NCBI GenBank assembly: GCA_964617145.1
Contig: CAZTVN010000069.1
Coordinates: 1 to 5,535, forward strand
Length of the DNA: 5,535 nt
Origin: CAZTVN01 sp964617145
GTDB taxonomy: Bacteria > Patescibacteriota > Gracilibacteria > UBA1369 > JACRIC01
Reading direction: 5' to 3'
The translations under genes and the position numbers were made by a program. Below are positions 1 to 5,535 of this stretch, piece by piece (positions within the stretch are counted from its first letter, which is position 1; each line of letters starts with the position of its first letter). The notes under the pieces were generated by a model. The model saw only the letters and a list, made by a program, of their open reading frames with translations, was not told the origin of the DNA and searched no databases.

Positions 1-119
1 TATTCTAAAAGTCTCTCAGCCGGGGAAATACCGCCAATAACCTTGTGCGGAAAGTTTATCCCGTAGCGAACTTGTTCTACTACTGGGGTTCTGATTCGGT
101 TTTCATAAAAACTACTTGA
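1..119 (-). pseudogene. Open stretch without start codon, possible DDE integrase/transposase C-terminal remnant (runs off the window)
   Basis: After the TAG of the HARE-HTH gene, one minus-strand frame stays open from 119 to the window edge but has no ATG, GTG or TTG. Its translation includes VRYGINFPHKVIGG followed by ISPAERLLE. The segment PHKVIGGISPAERLL looks like the C-terminal 'YN..RPH..LGG.sP.e.L' signature of IS3/IS481-type integrase cores, although the usual Asn and Arg are replaced (YGINFPH). If that is right, this is a broken transposase fragment flanking the operon. Alternatively, it is the start of an intact downstream gene shifted by one base: the ATG at 106..104 reads only eight codons before TAG, but adding one G after it would open this frame as M-E-N-R. 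Only about 39 codons are visible, so the identity is tentative. Confidence 0.35.
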
Positions 120-849
120 TCAAATTCCAGTTATCCAAAAAATATTCCATTTCGTGATCTTTGTTTCCGAGATACACTTTTTCGTCTCTAAATTTGATAT
201 TCACTCGATACCGTTTGCCGTGACCAACTTCCAAAATTGCTTTTTCGTGGACTTTCTTTTCAACTTCGTGAAATGGCAAAATCAAAAAATTGTTTTTCTT
301 CTCACCGTGCAAAACAAAAATATAGTAAATATTGCCGTTGCTGTGGCGTTCAAAAGAAACCTTGCGAATATCAAAAACATAAGTATCAAAACTATTGAGA
401 TTTGAAGTTTTGACCTGAATACCAAACAATTGATTTTCTTTGACCGCCACAATATCCATTCCCACATCTACGCTCATTATGCTGGCGTTAAATCCACGAA
501 AAAGTAATTCGCTACAAACCAAATGCTCGCCACCCTTGCCGGTAAACCCGCCGGCAATAACAATTTTTTCTTCCTCTTCTTTTTCCGCCTCAATAATCTT
601 TGGCGTTTCTTTAATTTCTTTTTTGTTCGGATTAAGCGCAAATGTTCCTGGCGCGGTTCTAATAAAATCCGATCCCTCGCCCTTATTTTTTATATCGACG
701 ACAATTTGCGCGTTCATTGTCGCTTCCGGTGTCGCGCCTTCGGTTTCCAAAATGCCGGACTCCAAAGCCAACCGAGTGATTTCGGTATAGTGCAAAGGCG
801 TTCCCACCTTTTTCAATATTTCAATTGCTGATTGTTTGAATGTGTTCAT
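112..849 (-). CDS. HARE-HTH winged-helix protein with C-terminal PD-(D/E)XK-like nuclease domain
   Basis: This is a 245-residue two-domain protein. Residues 1-73 match the HARE-HTH pattern: FKQSAIEILKKVGTPLHYTEI (4-24), then a helix with LALESGIL (27-34), GATPEATMNAQIVVDI (38-53), and a wing ending in FIRTAPGTFALN (62-73). HARE-HTH domains occur in bacterial restriction proteins and have been proposed to sense DNA sequence or modification state. A highly charged linker runs from about 75 to 96. The C-terminal domain has a helix with GKGGEHLVCSELLFRGF (104-120), then VDVGMDIVAV (127-136) and FGIQVKTS (142-149). This gives a plausible E108, D132, Q145-x-K147 active site, a QxK variant of PD-(D/E)XK. 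No transmembrane segment or signal peptide is visible. The ATG lies 2 bases after hsdS, so it is probably cotranscribed and translationally coupled. It could be the nuclease, or an accessory or repair-type factor; cleavage is inferred, not shown. Confidence 0.85.
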   Translation of the reverse strand: MNTFKQSAIEILKKVGTPLHYTEITRLALESGILETEGATPEATMNAQIVVDIKNKGEGSDFIRTAPGTFALNPNKKEIKETPKIIEAEKEEEEKIVIAGGFTGKGGEHLVCSELLFRGFNASIMSVDVGMDIVAVKENQLFGIQVKTSNLNSFDTYVFDIRKVSFERHSNGNIYYIFVLHGEKKNNFLILPFHEVEKKVHEKAILEVGHGKRYRVNIKFRDEKVYLGNKDHEMEYFLDNWNLIK

Positions 850-851
850 AT

Positions 852-2267
852 TTACGCAATAACTTTTTCAATAATCGCATCTATTTTATTTCTTTCGGCT
901 TCAATTTTCCGGTTCATTTTTTCCTGTGCATCCAGCTCCGTCTTGATTTCGTCCACAATTTTCTGCTGGTCTTTGAGTGAAATATCAATCATTGGAAATT
1001 CTTGAATTTGGCTCGGGAAAATATTGGTGTTGTTCCCAAGCCCTTTTTTATTTACTTCCACTAAATATTGAAAATATTCTGTTCTGAAATAATAGTAAGC
1101 AAACAAGGGATTGTAATTTTGTAATCTAACTCTCATTGTAAAATCGGCAAAAATTCCTTTTAAATCTTCATCATCTATCAATGCAACTTTCCCTATAGTG
1201 CCTTCGCCGGAACGGGCGATTAAAATATCGTTTTTTGCAACTGTTTTATTCTGATTTTTGCTTGAATACTCGTTTGAAACCAACTTTGAATCCTCGCTTT
1301 CAAATTTCCAATTTTTGATATTCGCCATTGAAACATAAAAGTAGTCGCCATTATCGTCATAATTTGAAGGCGAAACGCCTTTGCCGAGCACAATCGGCTC
1401 CGCCAAAAAATGTTTTATTTTCTTATCGGTAACTTTCTTTAATTGGCTTATTACAAATGCTCCGGCTTCTCTGTGAAATTTAACGCTTTGCCGAATATCT
1501 CTATTGTCCGCAAATTTAGACAGTTCAAGGTAATAATTCTTAATATTCTTTAGTTCCTCAAACTTCTTTAAATCAAACTTAAATTCTCGCGCAAAGACTT
1601 TATTGATAACCTCCCGCGGTGGCGTAATTTTATTTTTGAGTTCCTTAATTTTCTTCTCAATCGGTTCAATTTGCGCAACAATTTTGTCTTGGGCAGATTT
1701 TGAAATCAAAGGGATTTTGATTTTCTTTAAATCATCATCTTTGTATGCAGAAATTCCGATACCCCGATAAATGTTATTATCCAAGATACTTTTTAGCCGT
1801 TTTGTTCGTAAAATATGCAAAACAAATTTTTTATTCCACCCCTCTTTCACTTTATAAATGTAAAAACCGTTTGAAAAAACATAATCAGCGAGATTTTCAT
1901 TTTCAAAATATAAGGCAGGAGATTTTGCCAATCTCAAGCTTGAAATAAGAATATTGTCGTTTGAAACTCCATATTTCAACCTTCCAGGATGATCTTCGGC
2001 CGTTACTAAATCGAAACTTTTGATATAACCGTCTTCATCCAAATACGTTTGTCCAGTTGGGATCCCTTTGTACTCCTCGCCCTCTTCATATTCGAAATTC
2101 TGGTAGTCGTCAACCAAAACGTCTTTCAAGGATATTAAAGTTTTATTTTTACTGCCGAATAAATTCCAGTTTGAAGAACTTAAAAAGACATGATATTTCT
2201 CGTCATTTCTTAGAAAAATATCTTGGGCTAATCCCCGGAAATCAGTTGTAAATTGTTTTAGTGGCAT
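852..2267 (-). CDS. hsdS: Type I restriction enzyme specificity subunit HsdS, two target recognition domains
   Basis: HsdS is the DNA-recognition subunit; it would guide HsdM, and HsdR if present, to a bipartite target. The 471-residue length suits a full two-domain protein. TRD1 spans about 42-190 and contains NDNILISSLRLAKSPALYF (103-121). A conserved helical spacer starts at AQDKIVAQIEPIEKKIKEL (192-210) and continues through VINKVFAREFKFD (220-232) and RQSVKFHREAG (259-269). TRD2 spans about 280-430 and carries the classic NDILIARSGEGTIGKVALI (346-364). A second conserved helix, KDQQKIVDEIKTELDAQEK (432-450), closes the protein. The two helices resemble each other, as expected of the HsdS half-repeat. 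The ATG at 2267 lies 2 bases after the DUF6119 stop, and the stop lies 2 bases before the next gene. The reading frame is intact. The target sequence cannot be read from the protein. Confidence 0.93.
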   Translation of the reverse strand: MPLKQFTTDFRGLAQDIFLRNDEKYHVFLSSSNWNLFGSKNKTLISLKDVLVDDYQNFEYEEGEEYKGIPTGQTYLDEDGYIKSFDLVTAEDHPGRLKYGVSNDNILISSLRLAKSPALYFENENLADYVFSNGFYIYKVKEGWNKKFVLHILRTKRLKSILDNNIYRGIGISAYKDDDLKKIKIPLISKSAQDKIVAQIEPIEKKIKELKNKITPPREVINKVFAREFKFDLKKFEELKNIKNYYLELSKFADNRDIRQSVKFHREAGAFVISQLKKVTDKKIKHFLAEPIVLGKGVSPSNYDDNGDYFYVSMANIKNWKFESEDSKLVSNEYSSKNQNKTVAKNDILIARSGEGTIGKVALIDDEDLKGIFADFTMRVRLQNYNPLFAYYYFRTEYFQYLVEVNKKGLGNNTNIFPSQIQEFPMIDISLKDQQKIVDEIKTELDAQEKMNRKIEAERNKIDAIIEKVIA

Positions 2268-2269
2268 GG

Positions 2270-4087
2270 TTATTGTTTAGAAATTTGTGTAATTCTTAGG
2301 TCAGTATCAATACCCTTCATACCTTTTATCAATTCTTGTAAAGAAAACTTGGCAATACTTGATCCAAAATCAGAAACATTAATTTTAAGATCTCGTTGAG
2401 TCTGTGCGGTATCTAAAACAGCCAAGATAAATATCGGTTTTTTTGTTTTTATAATGTTTATAAACTCATCTTTGGTAATCCTATCAGTTTGTTTGCCAAT
2501 TTTTTTAAAGTAGTCGTCTTCACTTGTTTTTTTACTAACAAGCTGATCATAGATTTTTCCTATATATTCTCCTGAAGAAACTAAATCGTGTTTTATTTTA
2601 TTTGCGGCAATAAATATCTGTGAACATAAATCTCTCATCGTATTTCCAAAACTTGCCTTTACATGAAATAAATATAGATTAGAATCATCCCACATTAGCA
2701 CATCACATGGTTCTATATTGTTTGGAGTGATTTTATCCAAAACAATTACCTTAGAAACTTTAGGATTTTCTGTAATATAATTTTGGATATAAGTATTTTC
2801 GTCATCGGCTGGATAATTCCATCTGTTGCTTAATCCATCGTAGTGATTATTTTTTATAAAACTCTGACAACTGTCATTAAGCTCTTTGATAAAAATGTCT
2901 TTTATTTTATACCAACTGTTATCAATTAGAAAATATTTCTGGTCTTCTACCGATACATCACCAAAAATATGATGTAGCACCCAGCCTTTTGTTAAGGGGT
3001 ATTTTTGATCTTCCTCCCCATATGAGTAAATTTTAAGTTCCTCAATTAAATTTTTAAAATCCTCCTTATTATTTGGTGCATCTTCTAATTCTTTTATTTT
3101 TTCAAATAACGTGTCAATTGCTTCTAGTTCTTTAAATTCAAAATTTTCAAAAAAATTACTCTCTGAAAAGTTTTTCCTAACAATATATTTCGAAGCAGTT
3201 AGATATTGCTCAAATTCTTTATGACAAAGATCAAAATCAAACGAATCCTCTTCTCCATTGTATTTTTTCCACAGTTGGTCAAAAAGTGTTTGCTCTAAAT
3301 TTTCAATTAGATTTTGATTTCTCTTTTTTACAACTTTTTCAACATTATTTATTGATATCGGTTCCAAATTGGGATCGTTGTTTGGATTTTGCAAAACATA
3401 TTCGCACCCATTAACCACCTGAAACAATTGGCCTAGATTTATAGACTTATTTATCCTAAATGAGCTTTTTGCTATACAAGTCGATTCTTCTTTAACATCA
3501 TCCAAAGAAAAACCGAATTGGCTTTGGAGTATATCTTTGTTTAAGCTTGTTTTTAGTTCCTGATATATCTTGCCAAAGCTATCATTTTCGAAAAAATTGT
3601 AGTTTTTTCTGAAAAACTTTGTGGTTCCAAGTATTCCTCCCATTACGCTTTTTTCTTTTACGGATTTCAAGATTTTATCTTCCTTCGTTATCAAACGGGA
3701 TAAAATATCAACACCAAAATCATCATCGATAAAATCCTCGACGGCGTGGTAACCAAGAAGACCACCCACCACTGCATACAAGTTATTTGTGGAATTTTTT
3801 TCAAGAATCATTACAAAACTTTCCGCCCAACTTTGGTTTGTTTTCAAAATATCTTGGTTATCTTCAACGACCGTACTTAAAAAACCTTTCCATTTTGGAT
3901 TTAGGGGATTCTTTTTATAAAATAACCTCATTTGATAATCATTATTTGAATTATTTATATTTTGACTATCAAACCCCTTTGCCTTTACATGCTCAGTGAT
4001 AGCTGAAAAATGACTTCCGTTTTCAGAGAACAGATCGCTTTCGTTGTTTATCTTATAAACTGAAATTTGTAATTTTTCTTCTGCCAT
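2270..4087 (-). CDS. DUF6119 / TIGR04141-family protein embedded in the R-M operon, PD-(D/E)XK-like C-terminus
   Basis: This 605-residue protein has the features I associate with the DUF6119 (TIGR04141, 'sporadically distributed') family. It opens with a short strand segment, KLQISVYKIN, at 5-14. An Ala/Gly-rich stretch NNLYAVVGGLLGYHAVEDF at 101-119 runs into DDDFGVDILSRLI at 121-133, recalling the family's 'AltFGyGr...DFGlrvalN' region. A YFLIDNSWYKI segment lies at 385-395. Near the C-terminus, ENTYIQNY (430-437), IEPCDVLMW (458-466) and LFHVKAS (473-479) give a candidate E430...D462...HVK477 nuclease-like core, with His where Glu/Asp is usual. A Lys/Glu-rich, probably coiled middle spans about 250-355. 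The ATG at 4087 is preferred over an upstream TTG because it gives the typical 'MA..KL.I' opening. The gene sits between hsdM and hsdS, with its stop 2 bases before hsdS, and is much more AT-rich than hsdM. Its molecular function is not established; a defence role is inferred from context. Confidence 0.8.
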   Translation of the reverse strand: MAEEKLQISVYKINNESDLFSENGSHFSAITEHVKAKGFDSQNINNSNNDYQMRLFYKKNPLNPKWKGFLSTVVEDNQDILKTNQSWAESFVMILEKNSTNNLYAVVGGLLGYHAVEDFIDDDFGVDILSRLITKEDKILKSVKEKSVMGGILGTTKFFRKNYNFFENDSFGKIYQELKTSLNKDILQSQFGFSLDDVKEESTCIAKSSFRINKSINLGQLFQVVNGCEYVLQNPNNDPNLEPISINNVEKVVKKRNQNLIENLEQTLFDQLWKKYNGEEDSFDFDLCHKEFEQYLTASKYIVRKNFSESNFFENFEFKELEAIDTLFEKIKELEDAPNNKEDFKNLIEELKIYSYGEEDQKYPLTKGWVLHHIFGDVSVEDQKYFLIDNSWYKIKDIFIKELNDSCQSFIKNNHYDGLSNRWNYPADDENTYIQNYITENPKVSKVIVLDKITPNNIEPCDVLMWDDSNLYLFHVKASFGNTMRDLCSQIFIAANKIKHDLVSSGEYIGKIYDQLVSKKTSEDDYFKKIGKQTDRITKDEFINIIKTKKPIFILAVLDTAQTQRDLKINVSDFGSSIAKFSLQELIKGMKGIDTDLRITQISKQ

Positions 4088-4114
4088 AGTTAAAATAGGT
4101 AATCTTATTCCCAA
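4085..4114 (-). other. hsdM/DUF6119 junction with two candidate starts (TTG overlapping hsdM, ATG after it)
   Basis: The hsdM TAA occupies 4107..4105. A TTG at 4114..4112 is in frame with the DUF6119 gene and would add nine residues (MGIRLPILT) while overlapping the end of hsdM. The ATG at 4087..4085 follows the stop by 17 bases. Neither start has a clear purine-rich Shine-Dalgarno sequence. The ATG is chosen because it is the stronger codon and the family normally begins close to the 'KL.I' strand. Translation may be coupled to termination of hsdM. Confidence 0.6.
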
Positions 4115-5535
4115 TCAATTTTTCGCATATAATCCAGCGCAGTTTTTGTTTCGCCATCGTCAATTAAAATCTCGCCTTTGTTGTTGGTGCGATATAGTTC
4201 GTTTGGCATCGGCTTTTCGCCGCGTTTGGTGCGCTTGTAGCCCACATTTTCCACTTCTGCCATAAAGATTTTGTAGTTCAATTCTTTTGCCACTTCGCCA
4301 AACACCCACCAAGTGTTTACAAAACCAAATGCGTCCTTAGTATCATTGTCATATTTGCAAAGCTCTTTGAGTTCGTCCTGATATTTTTCTATCAATTCTT
4401 TGGCAGAAAGTTTTTTGTCATCTTCTTCAAGATAATCCTTGAGCATTCGCGCGAGGATTTGCTTTTCTTCCGCTTCTTTCAGATTTTTGACCGATGGCAG
4501 TTTTTTTCTGTCTTTGCCTTCAAGATGGACGGCAAGCAGGTTTTCGCATCGGGTTTTGAGCGCGCTCCATTCGTTTGAATATTTGCTCCAAAGTTTATTC
4601 CATTCTTCTATTTCCGCTTTGGTTTTCTTTTGGGCGAAAAGCAGGCTGGTTTTGGTGGAAGTAAACGGCTCAAAGGTAAGTTGGGGCAAACTCACCACCG
4701 CTTTTACTTTGAAATATTTATAGATAAACAGGCGGATGTATTTGTTTTCCGTGGTGTCAAAGACACTTTCGGGCAAAACCACGCCAAAGCGACCGCCCGG
4801 CTTTAAGAGCTGATACCAGCGTTCTACAAAAAGATTTTCGGAGTTCTTTTTATCGCCGAAAACAAATTCTCTTTTTACATTCTTTTTGGTCTCGTTGTCC
4901 AAGTCCACGCTGAAAGGCGGATTGGTGATGATAACATCAAACTGGCCGTTCACTTCTTTGTCAAAATAGGTTTTATCCTGCTCATATTGCTTCAGAAAGT
5001 TCGGCGCAGTTTCCTTGTCATAGAATTTAAACGGCAGGAGCCCGTCTTTGACGAAGACATTAGTGGAACCGTCGCCGTGCAAAATCATATTTACTTTGGT
5101 GGCGGTGCCGAGATTAAAGTTTATCTCAACGCCATAGATAAAATTCTGCGCCCATTTATTTTCGCGATGGTCGGGCATAAACCATTGATGAAATTTATCA
5201 TCCACATCGCGCTTTTTTGCCAGTTTATCCTTAAACCTGCGCTTAAGGTTTTCGGTGATAAATTTCATGTATTCAATGAGAAATGTCCCGCTACCCGCGC
5301 TTGGGTCTATAAGATAAGGTATTTCTAGATCGTTGTTTACCCGCTCAATAGCGAGCTTGTCCAACTGTAAACCCCAGAGCATAAACTTGACGATGTTGAT
5401 ATGCGTGAAGAATTGACCCTTAGTCTGTTTGAAACCCTCCCTGATAATGCCCTCAAAGAAATCGCCGAGAATATCTTTGCCGTTTAAGCTGTTCTTGCCG
5501 TCTACGAAAGAAAAGCGCTCAAGCTCCGCCACGGT
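4105..5535 (-). CDS. hsdM: Type I R-M DNA methyltransferase subunit HsdM, N6-adenine specific (N-terminus cut by window edge)
   Basis: This is the modification subunit of a Type I-like system. With HsdS it would transfer a methyl group from S-adenosylmethionine to the N6 of adenine. The window holds 476 in-frame codons ending in TAA. Numbering from the GTG at 5532, visible elements are a motif-X-like GQFFTH at 39-44, the SAM-binding motif I DPSAGSGTF at 76-84, a GVEIN segment at 134-138, and the catalytic motif IV NPPF at 204-207. A charged, probably helical insert follows at about 303-400, then a C-terminal module with ENVGYKRTKRGEKP at 428-441. The frame stays open to the edge and the N-terminal helical domain typical of HsdM is absent, so the gene starts outside the window and the GTG at 5532 is probably not the start. 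The DUF6119 gene follows 17 bases after the stop. The family call is secure; the exact subtype is not. Confidence 0.95.
   Translation of the reverse strand, partial: TVAELERFSFVDGKNSLNGKDILGDFFEGIIREGFKQTKGQFFTHINIVKFMLWGLQLDKLAIERVNNDLEIPYLIDPSAGSGTFLIEYMKFITENLKRRFKDKLAKKRDVDDKFHQWFMPDHRENKWAQNFIYGVEINFNLGTATKVNMILHGDGSTNVFVKDGLLPFKFYDKETAPNFLKQYEQDKTYFDKEVNGQFDVIITNPPFSVDLDNETKKNVKREFVFGDKKNSENLFVERWYQLLKPGGRFGVVLPESVFDTTENKYIRLFIYKYFKVKAVVSLPQLTFEPFTSTKTSLLFAQKKTKAEIEEWNKLWSKYSNEWSALKTRCENLLAVHLEGKDRKKLPSVKNLKEAEEKQILARMLKDYLEEDDKKLSAKELIEKYQDELKELCKYDNDTKDAFGFVNTWWVFGEVAKELNYKIFMAEVENVGYKRTKRGEKPMPNELYRTNNKGEILIDDGETKTALDYMRKIDWE

Noticed and set aside
80..106. Eight-codon ORF starting at the ATG after the HARE-HTH stop
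   Set aside because: Too short and without features to call as a gene; more useful as the possible displaced start of the frame running to the left edge.
282..467. Minus-strand 61-codon ORF inside the HARE-HTH gene in another frame
   Set aside because: Alternative-frame shadow of the nuclease-domain codons; a hydrophobic-looking translation alone is not evidence of a membrane protein.
154..831. Plus-strand ORFs of 83, 116 and 102 codons opposite the HARE-HTH gene
   Set aside because: They are antisense to a gene with recognisable domains, overlap one another and show low-complexity Phe/Ser-rich translations with no family resemblance.
1590..1700. DNA-level repeat between the two HsdS helices as a recombination site
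   Set aside because: The two conserved helices resemble each other at protein level only; the DNA is too diverged to suggest a recent recombination hotspot.
1745..2251. Plus-strand ORFs of 67 and 64 codons opposite hsdS
   Set aside because: Antisense shadows of an intact hsdS; no domain-like pattern and no start signal.
3787..3999. Plus-strand ORF of 70 codons opposite the DUF6119 gene
   Set aside because: Antisense to a conserved region of the DUF6119 protein, with no independent support.
4501..4507. Run of seven T (A on the coding strand) in hsdM as a possible phase-variation tract
   Set aside because: It is in frame and encodes Lys codons in a Lys-rich segment; seven bases is short and nothing suggests switching.
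4439..5328. Plus-strand ORFs of 94 and 113 codons opposite hsdM
   Set aside because: They lie opposite the catalytic and C-terminal parts of hsdM, whose motifs are clear; their translations look like complement artefacts.
5530..5532. GTG as the start of hsdM
   Set aside because: The frame is open to the edge and the N-terminal domain expected of HsdM is missing, so the gene almost certainly begins outside the window.

Overview
The window holds most of a Type I-like restriction-modification (R-M) operon in which every supportable gene reads on the minus strand, so it is transcribed from the right edge towards the left. In order of transcription it contains: the C-terminal three quarters of an adenine-specific DNA methyltransferase subunit (HsdM, cut by the right edge); a 605-residue protein of the DUF6119 / TIGR04141 'sporadically distributed' family; a two-domain specificity subunit (HsdS); and a 245-residue protein that joins an N-terminal HARE-HTH winged-helix domain to a C-terminal PD-(D/E)XK-like nuclease domain. 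The last ~110 bases at the left edge hold a short open stretch with no start codon. Its translation resembles the C-terminal end of a DDE integrase/transposase, so it may be a mobile-element remnant, but this is uncertain.

The packing is very tight. The hsdM stop lies 17 bases before the preferred ATG of the DUF6119 gene. The DUF6119 stop lies 2 bases before the hsdS ATG, and the hsdS stop lies 2 bases before the HARE-HTH ATG. I see no convincing Shine-Dalgarno sequence at these junctions, and no promoter or terminator inside the cluster. The operon promoter must lie beyond the right edge. No tRNA, rRNA or CRISPR array is visible, and no stretch over 300 bases lacks a gene.

How the genes may work together: HsdM plus HsdS would form the sequence-specific N6-adenine methyltransferase, with HsdS supplying two target recognition domains. 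No ATP-dependent HsdR translocase/nuclease is present in the window; it may lie outside, on either side. Instead, two proteins with nuclease-like folds (DUF6119 and HARE-HTH-PD-(D/E)XK) are cotranscribed with the methylase. The locus may therefore be an R-M system with extra effectors, or one in which these proteins replace or supplement HsdR. That functional reading is inference.

The DUF6119 gene is clearly more AT-rich than hsdM and the HARE-HTH gene: sampled 60-base lines run about 23-30% GC, against about 37-58% in those two. This suggests it was acquired separately. The overall AT richness, Lys/Asn/Ile-rich proteins, 2-base gene spacing and lack of strong Shine-Dalgarno sequences fit a low-GC bacterium, possibly Candidate Phyla Radiation/Patescibacteria. 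That assignment is a low-confidence impression from memory of similar proteins and the standard code is used throughout.
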